From Nakamurella sp. PAMC28650 (lineage in GTDB: Bacteria; Actinomycetota; Actinomycetes; Mycobacteriales; Nakamurellaceae): DNA of 64,000 bases. A model generated the notes under the pieces. It was given only the letters and a program-made list of their open reading frames with translations. It ran no database searches and was not told the origin of the DNA. The translations under genes and the position numbers were made by a program. Below are positions 52,093-63,214 of this stretch, in pieces (positions within the stretch are counted from its first letter, which is position 1; every line of letters begins with the position of its first letter). The stretch is from NCBI RefSeq assembly GCF_014303395.1, contig NZ_CP060298.1:5565851-5629850 (forward strand). Direction: 5' to 3'.

Positions 52093-53484
52093 CTAGGGGT
52101 TGGTGACCGACCAGATCGGACCGTCGACCGTGTCCTCGATCGCAAAACCGGCCTGGGCCAGCGCGTTCCGGATGGAGTCTGCGGTGGCGAAGTCCTTGGC
52201 GGCGCGGGCGGTCGCCCGGTCGGCGAGCAACTGGGCGATCAGCTTGTCGGTGGCCGCGTGCAGACCATCGTCGCTGCCCGCATTCACCCAGGGGGCCTCG
52301 AACGGGTCGAGCCCCAGCACCGCCAGCATGCCGCGGATCTGTGCAGCCTCGGTCAGTGCGGCGCCATGATCCCCGGCCGCGAGGGCGGCGTTGCCGACCC
52401 GGACCCGGTCGTGGACGACCGCAAGAGCCCGCGGCACACCGAGGTCGTCGTCCATCGCCTCGACAAAAGCCGGCGGCAGGTCGCCGTGGCCCACCTTGCC
52501 GACCCGGTCGGCCACCCGCTGGAGGAATCCCTCGATGCCGGCGAGCGCTTTGGCCGCATCGTCCAGGGCCTTGCGGGAGTACTCGATCGAGGACCGGTAG
52601 TGGACGCTGAGCAGGTAGTACCGCAGCGCGATCGGCTTCGTGTGCTCGGTGATGGCCGGCAGGGAGAGCACGTTGCCGAGCGATTTGGACATCTTCTCGC
52701 CGGACATCGTCACCCAGTGCGAATGCATCCAGTAGCGGGCGAACCCGTCACCGACGCCGTGGGACTGCGCGGCCTCGTTCTCGTGGTGCGGAAAGATCAG
52801 ATCCAGTCCGCCGCCGTGGATGTCGAAGTCGGCGCCGAGATAGTTGCGCGCCATCGCCGAGCACTCGATGTGCCAGCCGGGGCGTCCGGGGCCCCACGGC
52901 GACTCCCAGAACGGTTCGCCGGGTTTGGCCGCCTTCCACATCGTGAAGTCAGCGGCGTCCTTCTTCCCGGCGCCCTCGCTCTCGCCCTGCTGCATCTCGC
53001 CCAGCCGCTGGCCCGACAGGAAGCCGTAGTCGGCGTCGGAGCGCACCGCGAAGTACACGTCACCGGCCGCGCTGTAGGCCTTGCCCGCCTCGATCAGCTC
53101 CGCGATCATCCCGATGATCTGCGGGATGTGACCGGTGGCCCGTGGCTCGATGGAGGGTCGCAGGCAGCCGAGGGTGTCGTAGGCGTCCGAGAACGCACGC
53201 TCGTGCGTCGTGGCCCACTCCCACCACTGGCGACCGGCCTCGGCGGCCTTGGACAGGATCTTGTCGTCGATGTCCGTGACGTTCCGGACGTGGACGACCT
53301 CGTAGCCCGAGTGGGCGAGCCAGCGCCTCAGCACGTCGTAGACGACGCCGGCACCGCGCAGGTGGCCGATGTGCGGGTACCACTGCACCGTTGCGCCGCA
53401 GTTGTACAACGACACCACGCCCGGTCGCAGTGGCTCGAAGGGCCGCACCGCGCGGGTCGCCGTGTCGTACAGATGCAGGCTCAC
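52093..53484 (-). CDS. cysS: Cysteinyl-tRNA synthetase
   Basis: The 463-residue enzyme charges tRNA-Cys. It shows the HIGH motif in YPHIGHLRG, the zinc-site Cys near NCGATVQW and [23 protein letters not shown] and the KMSKS loop in [11 protein letters not shown]. Length is normal and separates it from the shorter MshC. The GTG at 53484 gives the usual [12 protein letters not shown] start. The open frame continues upstream through a 21-base repeat, but those residues are not conserved-looking. Confidence 0.95.
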   Translation of the reverse strand: MSLHLYDTATRAVRPFEPLRPGVVSLYNCGATVQWYPHIGHLRGAGVVYDVLRRWLAHSGYEVVHVRNVTDIDDKILSKAAEAGRQWWEWATTHERAFSDAYDTLGCLRPSIEPRATGHIPQIIGMIAELIEAGKAYSAAGDVYFAVRSDADYGFLSGQRLGEMQQGESEGAGKKDAADFTMWKAAKPGEPFWESPWGPGRPGWHIECSAMARNYLGADFDIHGGGLDLIFPHHENEAAQSHGVGDGFARYWMHSHWVTMSGEKMSKSLGNVLSLPAITEHTKPIALRYYLLSVHYRSSIEYSRKALDDAAKALAGIEGFLQRVADRVGKVGHGDLPPAFVEAMDDDLGVPRALAVVHDRVRVGNAALAAGDHGAALTEAAQIRGMLAVLGLDPFEAPWVNAGSDDGLHAATDKLIAQLLADRATARAAKDFATADSIRNALAQAGFAIEDTVDGPIWSVTNP

Positions 53485-53523
53485 CCGAGCATGGTACGGG
53501 CCGGGCCCGCTGCCCCGCCTCCA

Positions 53524-53607
53524 TCCGTGCCCATGGGGACGCCGTCCGTGCGGATGGGGACGCAGGCCGTGCGGACGCGGACGCAATCCGTGCGGACGCG
53601 AACGCGG
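53524..53607. repeat. Four tandem 21-bp repeats upstream of cysS
   Basis: Four 21-base units (53524-53544, 53545-53565, 53566-53586, 53587-53607) share TCCGTGCGGA-GGGGACGC-like sequence with a few substitutions. They lie about 40 bases upstream of the cysS start. The period is a multiple of three, so on the minus strand they translate as repeated PHGLRPR-type peptides, though translation is unlikely. The rest of the 410 bases between cysS and the next gene contains the promoter region described separately. Confidence 0.8.
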
Positions 53608-53762
53608 GCACTGCATCGCCCCGGTGTCCGACTTGACCTGACGGGTCGTTCCTCGCAACGCTTCGGTCACAGCACCCGAACAGGTCTTGACGACGGGACG
53701 CTCATGCAACATGCTGCAACTATGTGATTGAGATTGCGTGTTTCAAGCACATTACGATCAGA

Positions 53763-53811
53763 CTTCTGCATCAATTCAGATCCAGATCTTCTGTATCAAT
53801 TCAGACCCAGA
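53763..53811. promoter_or_regulatory. 24-bp direct repeats in the sugar-importer promoter region
   Basis: Two nearly identical 24-base units (53763-53786 and 53788-53811; CTTCTGCATCAATTCAGA then CTTCTGTATCAATTCAGA) with a 25-base period lie in the only AT-rich stretch of this area, about 85-130 bases before the binding-protein start. They may be sites for an activator or repressor of the importer operon, or promoter duplications. No regulator gene is adjacent. Confidence 0.5.
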
Positions 53812-53894
53812 GCAGTTCGACCGGGCGCCACGCAAGTTCCCGGCGTCGAGGAGCGCCGCAGAGCGCTGGACGACCCAGACAACATGGAGGTGCT

Positions 53895-55292
53895 GTGAGG
53901 AAGTCCATTAAGCTGGTCGCCGTCACACTGGTCGGCGGCCTGGCCCTGGCGGCCTGCGGGTCGAGCTCGTCGACCGCGCCGGCGGCTTCGAGCGCGTCGG
54001 CGGCAGCGTCGTCGTCCTCGAGTCCGGCCCCGGCCGCCTCGTCGGCCCCGGCCGGATCGTCGGCCGCGGCATCATCGGTGGCCCCGTCATCCGTGGCCGC
54101 GTCGGCGGGGGGTAGCGGTCCGGCCGGCGACGCCGGCCTCAAGACCACGATCAGCATCCTGGCTCCCAGCTACACGGACACGTCGAAGTCGGACTGGGAA
54201 GCGATCATCAAGGGGTACAACGCCAAGTACCCCAACGTGACCGTCAAGCTGCAGATCGCCTCCTGGACCGGATTCACCGACGTGGTGCAGACCCGCATCC
54301 AGGGCAACGACACGCCGGACATCCTAAACGACAACAACTTCGCGGACTCGGCGAAGGCCAAGCTGCTGTACCCGATCACCGACGTGATGTCGCCGGCCAC
54401 GTTCGCCACCATCGTGCCGAGTCTGGCCGCGAACGGCAAGGGCACCGACGGTACCCAGTGGGCTGCACCGGACATCGCCTCCGCTCGCATCATGCTCTAC
54501 AACACGGCCCTGTTCGCCCAGGCCAAGATCACCGCGGCCCCCAAGACCTGGGACGAACTCCTCGCCGACAGCAAGAAGATCGCCGCCCTGGGCAATGGGA
54601 TCTCGGGTTATGGCATGCCGATGGGCAAGGAAGAGGCCCAGGTCGAGTCCAGTCTCTGGATCTGGGGCAACAAGGGTGACTGGCTGTCCGGTACCAGCAT
54701 CAAGGCGAACTCGGATGCGAACATCGCCGCGTTCAACGAGATGAAGACCTTCGTCGAAGCCAAGGCCACCCAGCCGAACCCCGGTTCCTCCAACCGGCAG
54801 GACGTCGCCGACCTGTTCAACCAGGGCAAGCTCGGGATGTACGTGACCCAGCCAGGTCTGGTCGCCGACATGGTCAAGAAGTTCCCGAACATCAAATGGG
54901 CCCTGGCCCCGGTGCCGTCCAAGGACGGTGCCACCCCGGTCGCTCTTGGCGTCACCGATTTCATCCTCGCCTTCAACAACAAGGATGCCAGCCGCAAGGC
55001 GGCCACCAAGGCCTTCCTGGACTACTTCTACCTGCCGGACGTCTACAACAAGTGGTCGGCAGCAACGGGTCTGCTACCGGTGACGACCGGTGCGATCAAG
55101 CTGCAGCAGGCCGCGACCCCGGCGAACAAGCCGTTCTACGACGCGCTCCCGACGGTCCGCTACCTGCCGCAGGGCAACCCGAAGTGGTCGGCCCTGCAGG
55201 ATGCCCTGCAGGCCAACGGCGGCGGGATCGCCACGTCCGACGGCAAGACCACCCTGGACGCCATCCAGGCCCAGGTCGACGCCGCCGGCTGA
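53895..55292 (+). CDS. Sugar ABC transporter solute-binding lipoprotein
   Basis: The 465-residue protein is a family 1 (MalE/UgpB-like) sugar-binding lipoprotein. The signal ends LVGGLALAACGSS, and an Ala/Ser linker of about 60 residues follows. The mature part has ISILAPSYTDTSKSDWEAIIKGYNAK, typical of the family, and VAPDIASARIMLYNT-type lobes. GTG at 53895 follows GGAGG. It heads an operon with two permeases but no ATPase. The ligand is unknown; a disaccharide or oligosaccharide is likely. Confidence 0.88.
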   Translation: MRKSIKLVAVTLVGGLALAACGSSSSTAPAASSASAAASSSSSPAPAASSAPAGSSAAASSVAPSSVAASAGGSGPAGDAGLKTTISILAPSYTDTSKSDWEAIIKGYNAKYPNVTVKLQIASWTGFTDVVQTRIQGNDTPDILNDNNFADSAKAKLLYPITDVMSPATFATIVPSLAANGKGTDGTQWAAPDIASARIMLYNTALFAQAKITAAPKTWDELLADSKKIAALGNGISGYGMPMGKEEAQVESSLWIWGNKGDWLSGTSIKANSDANIAAFNEMKTFVEAKATQPNPGSSNRQDVADLFNQGKLGMYVTQPGLVADMVKKFPNIKWALAPVPSKDGATPVALGVTDFILAFNNKDASRKAATKAFLDYFYLPDVYNKWSAATGLLPVTTGAIKLQQAATPANKPFYDALPTVRYLPQGNPKWSALQDALQANGGGIATSDGKTTLDAIQAQVDAAG

Positions 55293-55431
55293 TACCACCG
55301 CATCGTCCCCGGCCGCGCACCCCGGTCAGCACCGAGCACCCCCCTGCTGCCGCGGGAGCACACCGCTCCCGCGGCAGCAGCGTGGATCTGCCGGGCTCTG
55401 CATGGATCCGGCCGGCTCTACCCGGTTCCGC

Positions 55432-55547
55432 CCGGGCCCTGCGTGGATCAACTTCGCTCGCATGGATCAACATGGCCCATTTGGGACTCGTGGGACAGAA
55501 GTCAACAAGTTCATCCATGCCTGCGAAGTTGATCCACGCCGGCCCGG
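55432..55547. repeat. Long inverted repeat between binding-protein and permease genes
   Basis: The arm 55432-55471 and the inverted arm 55509-55547 match over about 39 bases, with a perfect 17-base core GCGTGGATCAACTTCGC and few mismatches elsewhere, around a 37-base loop. It lies in the 318-base gap between the solute-binding protein and the first permease. Further partial TGGATC-containing copies lie just upstream (55380-55410). It may stabilise the upstream message or attenuate into the permeases, as the malE-malF gap does. Confidence 0.8.
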
Positions 55548-55610
55548 GATCCGCAGCACCGATCCCGGCGCACCAACCCGGCCCCACCGGCCCCGTTCGA
55601 AAGGCCAGCG

Positions 55611-56561
55611 ATGAGCACGACGGTGACCCCCACGATCGCCGCACCACCGGTGACCACCCAAGCCGAGGCCCCGAAGGCCCCCGGCCGCGGTCGACACATG
55701 CTGTCGGCCCTCCCGTGGCTGGCCCCGGCCCTGGTCCTGATCGTCGGGGTGGTGCTCTATCCCGCCGGCTACATGGTCTACACCGCTTTTCGCAGGGTCA
55801 CCAAGGTCGGCACCGACACGGGCCCGGCCGGCTGGGCCAACTTCCGCCTGGCCCTCACCTTTCCCGGGGTCGACATCGGGCACGTGTTCGTCAACACCTT
55901 CGTCTGGGTGATCGTCGTCGTCACCTTCACGGTGGTCATCTCGCTCGGGCTGGCCCAATTCCTGAACAAGAACTTCCGCGGACGCAAGCTGGTGCGATTG
56001 GCTGTCATCGTGCCGTGGGCCGCCTCGGTGATCATGACGACGTCCGTCTTCCAGTACGGGCTCAACCCCGACTACGGAATCATCAACAAATTCCTGGTGG
56101 ACATCGGCATCATTTCTGCTCCCTACGGCTTCACCCAGACCCAGGGGCCCGCCTTCATCGTGGCCATGGTCGTGGCGATCTTCGTCTCCCTGCCGTTCAC
56201 CACCTACACGATTCTGGCCGGCCTGCAGGCTGTCCCGGGTGATGTGATCGAAGCGGCGCATGTCGACGGTGCCGGGGCGACGGCCCGCTACTTCCACATC
56301 GTGCTGCCAATTCTCCGGCCCGCCCTCGCAGTGGCGGTCCTGATCAACATCATCAACGTCTTCAACTCGTTGCCGATTCTCAAGGTGCTGACGGGTTCCC
56401 TGCCCGGGTACGGCTCCGACATCACCACGACGCTGATCTTCAAGTACAAGACCACCCTCGGACCCGGTGTCGCCTCGGCACTCTCGGTCGTCAACTTCCT
56501 GGTCTGCCTGGTGATCATCGCCATCTACCTCGTCGTCGTGAAGCCCACGAAGGAGCGTTGA
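55611..56561 (+). CDS. Sugar ABC transporter permease, MalF type
   Basis: The 316-residue protein has about six membrane helices and the MalF-type EAA motif: VIEAAHVDGAGATARYFHIVLPILRPAL. This loop contacts the ATPase. It opens with a disordered stretch of about 30 residues. It is second in the importer operon; the MalG-type permease follows two bases on. Confidence 0.9.
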   Translation: MSTTVTPTIAAPPVTTQAEAPKAPGRGRHMLSALPWLAPALVLIVGVVLYPAGYMVYTAFRRVTKVGTDTGPAGWANFRLALTFPGVDIGHVFVNTFVWVIVVVTFTVVISLGLAQFLNKNFRGRKLVRLAVIVPWAASVIMTTSVFQYGLNPDYGIINKFLVDIGIISAPYGFTQTQGPAFIVAMVVAIFVSLPFTTYTILAGLQAVPGDVIEAAHVDGAGATARYFHIVLPILRPALAVAVLINIINVFNSLPILKVLTGSLPGYGSDITTTLIFKYKTTLGPGVASALSVVNFLVCLVIIAIYLVVVKPTKER

Positions 56562-56562
56562 G

Positions 56563-57447
56563 TTGACCGCCACCGTCGCGCCCGCAGGCAGCAGACCGAA
56601 GAAGCTTCGCAGTACCGGCGTGAACAAGCCGCCGAACAAATACGGCATCGTCGTCGGGTCGATCCTGATCGTGGCCGTCTTCATCGCGCCCTACCTCATC
56701 ATGCTCGGCGGCTCGGTCAAGTCGCAGCCCGAGATCACCAAGATCCCGCCCCCCTATTTCGGCAACAGTTTCCTGATCAGCAACTACGTGACGATGTGGT
56801 CCTCCGACGTCGACCCGCTGTCCGGTCTGATCTCGACGGTCGTGATCTCGGTGTTCGCCACCCTGCTGGTCCTGGTGGCCGCGACCCCCGCTGCGTACTA
56901 CCTGGCGCGCTTCCGCTTTCCCGGCCGACTGGCCTTCCTGCTGCTGGTGCTGATCACGCAGATGCTGCAGCCGACCGTGCTGGCCGTCGGCCTGTTCCGG
57001 GAGTTCCTGCAATTGGGTCTGAACGACACCTGGTTCGCGATGATCCTCGTGAACGGTGCATTCAACCTTGCGTTCGCGATCTGGATCATGCAGGCGTTCT
57101 TCGCCTCGGTTCCCAAGGAGGTCGACGAGGCCGCGGTCCTGGACGGTGCCTCGAAACTCCAGGTCCTGTTCAAGGTGTCGCTGCCGCTGGTCTGGCCCGG
57201 CATCGTCACCGCCATCATCTTCGTGTTCGTCTCCTCGTGGAACGAGTACGCCGCATCATCCGTGATCATGACGACGAATTCCAAGCAGCCGCTGACCGTC
57301 TCGCTGCCCCGGTTCTTCGGTCTCTACACCGCGGAGTGGCAGTACGTGTTCGGTGTCTCGATCGTCGCGATCGTCCCCGTCGTCGTCCTGTTCGCCTTCA
57401 TCGAGAAGCGGCTGGTCGGCGGGTTGACCGCCGGCGCGGTCAAGTAA
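56563..57447 (+). CDS. Sugar ABC transporter permease, MalG type
   Basis: The 294-residue protein has six membrane helices and the EAA motif VDEAAVLDGASKLQVLFKVSLPLVWPGIV. It completes the importer with the MalF-type partner. It starts with TTG at 56563, supported by AAGGAG upstream. No ATPase gene follows, so an MsiK-type shared ATPase, such as the one at 42933, is needed. Confidence 0.9.
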   Translation: MTATVAPAGSRPKKLRSTGVNKPPNKYGIVVGSILIVAVFIAPYLIMLGGSVKSQPEITKIPPPYFGNSFLISNYVTMWSSDVDPLSGLISTVVISVFATLLVLVAATPAAYYLARFRFPGRLAFLLLVLITQMLQPTVLAVGLFREFLQLGLNDTWFAMILVNGAFNLAFAIWIMQAFFASVPKEVDEAAVLDGASKLQVLFKVSLPLVWPGIVTAIIFVFVSSWNEYAASSVIMTTNSKQPLTVSLPRFFGLYTAEWQYVFGVSIVAIVPVVVLFAFIEKRLVGGLTAGAVK

Positions 57448-57680
57448 CCACTGCCCCTGCATTGGCCTCACCACCCACCCTGGCGTGCTCCACATCGATG
57501 GGCCGGGGATCCGCCTGACGGTCACCCGGGTCGTCCACTACCGCGATCGAAGAAGGTCTGGGTCCCCGACTACGGGCGACGATCACCTTCGCTATCCACG
57601 GTTGCGCGTCGTTTCCACCGCCTCGCTTCCACCGGCAGGCGTCCACCGGTAGGCGTCCACCGACCGCTGGGTGACCGGGC

Positions 57681-57932
57681 TCAATCGTCCCGCCGGCCCG
57701 GTCGGCGCACCGGCGGTGGTGGGACTGCCTTTGCGGCCACGATGTTGGCCAGGACGACGGTGACGAGCACGCCGGACCGGGCGAGCACGTCGCATTCGGT
57801 CGCGGACATCCGGGTCAGCTCGCCGAGCACATCGGTGGCGCCGCCCGGGATTCGGTACCGCACGACGACCCTGCTCCCCAGCGGCAGCGACAGGAACGTC
57901 GCGCGCGATGTCGCCGGTGGCTGGTCGCTCAC
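57681..57932 (-). CDS. Small conserved SH3-like domain protein
   Basis: The 83-residue protein reads LPLGSRVVVRYRIPGGATDVLGELTRM and ends with ANIVAAKAVPPPPVRRPGRR. This resembles the N-terminal module of actinobacterial proteins such as the Rv0428c type, in which it precedes a GNAT acetyltransferase domain; here the acetyltransferase part is missing. It starts with GTG at 57932, 14 bases after the isomerase gene. It may be a stand-alone module or a truncated gene. Confidence 0.6.
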   Translation of the reverse strand: MSDQPPATSRATFLSLPLGSRVVVRYRIPGGATDVLGELTRMSATECDVLARSGVLVTVVLANIVAAKAVPPPPVRRPGRRDD

Positions 57933-57946
57933 CGATCCAACACCGC

Positions 57947-58753
57947 TCACTGCAGATGCTCGCGCGCGAACGCCAACGACTCGGCAACGTCGATCCGGCG
58001 CTGGTCGCCTGTCGTTGCCCTGGTGGAGATCTCCACGATGACGGACCCACGGAACGGGCCGTCGACCCGGTCCGGCGCGGACAGTGCGGCGAGGATCTCC
58101 GCACAGGGCTGACCGCCACGCCCGGGTACCAGGTGCTCGTCCTTGGAGGATCCGGAGCCGTCGGTGAGGTGCAGGTGGGCCAGATGGGAGCCCATCCGGG
58201 CGAACATGTCCATCGCGTCGGAATCGGACGTGGCGGTGTGCGAGAGGTCGAGGGTGAAGTGTTGGTGACGCGCCGACACCGGATCCCAGTGCGGCCGATA
58301 GCTGTTGACCCAGCGCCCCGCGACCTTCACCGGGAACATGTTCTCCACGGCGATGACGACATCGGTCCTGGACTGCAGCTCTGCCACCGACTCGGTGAAA
58401 TTGGCGGCGGCGCTCCGCTGCCAGACGAACGGCGGATGGACGACTACCGTTGGCGCGCCCAGCTTCTCGGCCATCTCGATGGATCTGGCCAGTTTGACCA
58501 GCGGGTCCGAGGACCACACCGTCGCCGTGATCAGCAGGCACGGGGAATGTACCGACAGCACCGGGATCTGGTGGAGGTCGACAAGTCGGGCCAGCGCGTC
58601 GGGGGTCTGGCTGGTGAGGTCCGTCTGGACCATCACCTCGATCCCGTCGTACCCCGCCTGCGCCGCCATCGCGAACGCCGCTGCCGTCGGCTCCGGGAAG
58701 ACCGCGGCCGTCGACAGCCCCACTGGGATCGATGGATGCGACTGGGTACTCAC
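57947..58753 (-). CDS. Sugar phosphate isomerase/epimerase family protein
   Basis: The 268-residue protein is an AP-endonuclease-2/xylose-isomerase-like TIM barrel. Metal-ligand candidates appear in order: VHPPFVWQ, the Glu in IAVENMFPV, LDLSHTATSD, HLHLTDGSG and VEISTRATTGD. Such enzymes isomerise sugars or act on inositol compounds; some are endonuclease IV relatives. It converges on the sugar importer, and a role in the same sugar route is possible. Confidence 0.78.
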   Translation of the reverse strand: MSTQSHPSIPVGLSTAAVFPEPTAAAFAMAAQAGYDGIEVMVQTDLTSQTPDALARLVDLHQIPVLSVHSPCLLITATVWSSDPLVKLARSIEMAEKLGAPTVVVHPPFVWQRSAAANFTESVAELQSRTDVVIAVENMFPVKVAGRWVNSYRPHWDPVSARHQHFTLDLSHTATSDSDAMDMFARMGSHLAHLHLTDGSGSSKDEHLVPGRGGQPCAEILAALSAPDRVDGPFRGSVIVEISTRATTGDQRRIDVAESLAFAREHLQ

Positions 58754-58796
58754 TGCTCACACGCTACCGGCGACCCGAAGTGGAGCCACCGCAAGG

Positions 58797-60679
<1,883 letters not shown>

Positions 60680-60831
60680 ACCCGAATGGTAGGTGCTGCG
60701 ACACCGCCGGACGCGCCGCGCCGGGTACGGCGGAGGAGTCATTGTTCGATTCGACGCCTGGTGCACCCGCTCCGTTCACCGCGAATTCATGGCAGCGGCA
60801 GCGGATAGCGCGCCCGATCGGCCGCGGGGCC

Positions 60832-61575
60832 TCAGCGCCCCTGGTTGGCCACCGCGGTGATGGCGGCCGCAGCGGCGTCGGGGTCCAGGTACACCCCGCC
60901 GGCGGTCAGCGGCTTCAGATCGGCATCCAACTCGTAGCGCAGCGGCACGCCCGTCGGGATGTTGAGGCCGGCGATCGCCTCGTCCCCGATGCTGTCGAGC
61001 AGCTTGACCACGGCACGCAGGGAGTTGCCGTGCGCGACGACGAGCACCACCTTGCCGGCGGCCAGATCGTCGGCTATGGGTCCGTGGAGGTACGGTCCCA
61101 CGCGCTTCACGACGTCGGCCAGGCACTCCGTCTTCGGTAGGTCCGCACCGAGGTCGGCGTACCGGGGGTCGGCGGCCTGGGAGTACGGGTTGTCGTCGCT
61201 GATCGGCGGTGGCGGCACGTCGTACGACCGACGCCACAGCATGAACTGCTTCTCGCCGTAGGCCTCCATCGTCTCCTTCTTGTTCTTGCCCTGCAGGTCC
61301 CCGTAGTGACGTTCGTTGAGCAGCCAGGTGCGCTTCACCGGGATCCAGTGGCGGTCAGCGGCATCGAGCGCCAGGTTGGCCGTGGTGATCGCCCTCCTCA
61401 GGAGGGAGGTGTGCACGACGTCCGGCAACAACCCGGCGGCGGTCAACAGCTCACCTCCGCGGCTGGCTTCGGCGGTGCCCTTCTCGGACAACGGGACGTC
61501 CGTCCAGCCGGTGAACTGGTTGGTCGCATTCCAGGTGCTCTCGCCGTGGCGCAGCAGGATCAGGGTCGATGTCAT
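60832..61575 (-). CDS. gpmA: 2,3-bisphosphoglycerate-dependent phosphoglycerate mutase
   Basis: The 247-residue enzyme interconverts 3- and 2-phosphoglycerate in glycolysis. The phospho-His motif is [36 protein letters not shown] is the family stretch and [15 protein letters not shown] carries the second His. It lies upstream of senX3-regX3 in the same direction, the order seen in many actinobacteria. Confidence 0.95.
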   Translation of the reverse strand: MTSTLILLRHGESTWNATNQFTGWTDVPLSEKGTAEASRGGELLTAAGLLPDVVHTSLLRRAITTANLALDAADRHWIPVKRTWLLNERHYGDLQGKNKKETMEAYGEKQFMLWRRSYDVPPPPISDDNPYSQAADPRYADLGADLPKTECLADVVKRVGPYLHGPIADDLAAGKVVLVVAHGNSLRAVVKLLDSIGDEAIAGLNIPTGVPLRYELDADLKPLTAGGVYLDPDAAAAAITAVANQGR

Positions 61576-61673
61576 GGCGTCAGTGTGCCGCAGCAGTCCT
61601 CGTGGCCCCCCACCGGACAGGCGATTGCCCGCCTCGGTCCGTCACGTCTTCATGGGCGGAGTCATCGGACCGC

Positions 61674-61719
61674 AACGTCCTGCACAGTGACGGCTATTGC
61701 CGTCACTGTGCAGGACGTC
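61674..61719. terminator. Dispersed palindromic repeat, copy 4, after the DUF4349 gene
   Basis: ACGTCCTGCACAGTGACGGC and its near-exact complement flank a TATT loop. It lies 6 bases after the stop of the minus-strand DUF4349 gene and 98 bases upstream of the gpmA start, so it is well placed as terminator for the former. It is one of five copies of the family in the window. Confidence 0.7.
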
Positions 61720-61724
61720 CGCCG

Positions 61725-62954
61725 TCAGCCACCCGGATGCGGGTCCGCCGCGGTCGCAGCGGGCACAGGAGCTGCGGGCGCGCGCAACCGACGACGCCAG
61801 ATCATCACGGCGATGGCGATGACGAACACCACGGGGAGGAAGGGAATCAGCGTCCCGACCACGGTCAGGACGGCATGACCGATGTGCCGCACGGCATCCC
61901 ATCCGTTCGCCAGACCACCGAAGAATCCCGTCCTGGCCACGGGGGGAGCAGGCGTCGGGGGCGGGACGACCACCGGCACACCGACGATCGCGCCCTGCAG
62001 GACCACCGTGATGGTGGACAACGAGGTCTGGTCGGCCAGGCCGGCCTGCTGACTCTTGAGCGACTCGAAATCGGCTTCCCGACCCGAGAGCTCGGATTCG
62101 ATGGCGATGATGTCGGAGATCCTGGTCGCCTTGGTGAGGAGGATCCGGACCTGACTGATGCTGTCGGCCATCGTCTTCATCCGGCTGCCGATGTCCAGCA
62201 TCTGACCCGTGACGTCCTGGGTGTTCTCCTTCCGAGCGGTCATCGTGCCGATCGACGTCAGGCCGCCCATGACACTGTCGTACCCGCTGACGGGCACCCG
62301 CAGGGTGATCGAGACCGTCGTCCCACCGCCGTCGGACGAACCGACGAAGCCGGGCCCGCTCGCGACCAGGGATCGCACCCGGGTGGACGCGTCGTTCACT
62401 GCGGTCTGCTCGCTGGCCGCATCCGCAGCCTTGGCCGCCGCGGTGGTCCCCGTGCTGGTCACCGGGATCTGGAGGGTCAACGTCGCGGTCCGGATGACGT
62501 CGCGGGCTGCGGCCTGCAACCCGGCTGCGACGTCGAGCGCGCCCTTCGTACCTGCAGCGCCACCCCCGGAGCCGGTGGCGGACGCCGAGCCGGACGGAGC
62601 TGCGGCCGCCGACGTCCCGGCGGCGCTGGGCTCGCCGGACGCCGGTCCGGCCGCCGCCGACCCGGCTGGTGCCGACCCTGCTGCCGACCCGGCTGGTGCC
62701 GACCCTGGTGCCGACCCTGCTGCCGACCCGGCTGCTGCGGACCCGACCTCCGACCTGGCACCTGCCGCCGCCGAGGTCGGTTCCGGGGGGGACGTGCAGC
62801 CCGCCACGACCGCCATCAGGACAGCGGCGGCCACCGTCACTGCCGCCCAACGGATCAGTCTCCGGCGAGTCGCCCGCCCTTCCCTGCCGACCGCCTGTTC
62901 CAGCAGTGAGCGGTTGCCGGATGCGTCGGGCCTGACGAACAATTGTTGCCGCAT
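61725..62954 (-). CDS. DUF4349 domain lipoprotein
   Basis: The 409-residue protein has a basic N-terminus, a membrane signal ending VLMAVVAGCTSPP with a lipobox Cys, a long Gly/Ala/Ser/Pro repeat linker (many GSAPAGSAA-like units), a DUF4349 domain (VIRTATLTLQIPV, then VSITLRVPVSGYDSVMGGL and a predicted coiled coil around LSGREADFESLKSQQAGL) and a C-terminal membrane helix (LIPFLPVVFVIAIAVMIWRRR). The linker is encoded by a short tandem repeat (62640-62770). Function unknown; such proteins are envelope-bound. Confidence 0.82.
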   Translation of the reverse strand: MRQQLFVRPDASGNRSLLEQAVGREGRATRRRLIRWAAVTVAAAVLMAVVAGCTSPPEPTSAAAGARSEVGSAAAGSAAGSAPGSAPAGSAAGSAPAGSAAAGPASGEPSAAGTSAAAAPSGSASATGSGGGAAGTKGALDVAAGLQAAARDVIRTATLTLQIPVTSTGTTAAAKAADAASEQTAVNDASTRVRSLVASGPGFVGSSDGGGTTVSITLRVPVSGYDSVMGGLTSIGTMTARKENTQDVTGQMLDIGSRMKTMADSISQVRILLTKATRISDIIAIESELSGREADFESLKSQQAGLADQTSLSTITVVLQGAIVGVPVVVPPPTPAPPVARTGFFGGLANGWDAVRHIGHAVLTVVGTLIPFLPVVFVIAIAVMIWRRRLRAPAAPVPAATAADPHPGG

Positions 62955-63116
62955 GGTCTCTCCCGGTTCGAAGGCGTCACCGCCGCGATGTGGACACCGC
63001 AGAACAGGTAAAAGCCCGGTCCGCGGATCCCTTCACCGCGAGGACGGATCGACCCGCTCCGCGCGATGCATCGGTTCGGGTCACAGTTTGGCCACAGCCG
63101 GGAAACGGCGGGCCGT

Positions 63117-63168
63117 GCGGACGTCCTGCAAAGTGCGGCGATAGCCATCACTTCGCAGGACGTCCGCG
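63117..63168. repeat. Dispersed palindromic repeat, copy 5
   Basis: GCGGACGTCCTGC and GCAGGACGTCCGC flank an imperfect centre, so this is the most degraded copy. It lies between divergent genes (DUF4349 and DUF427), where no terminator is needed. This supports a mobile or dispersed repeat. Confidence 0.75.
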
Positions 63169-63214
63169 GTGCCCCTGAGCCCAGAGCCCCGGATGTCGGA
63201 GCACAATTGTCGGC

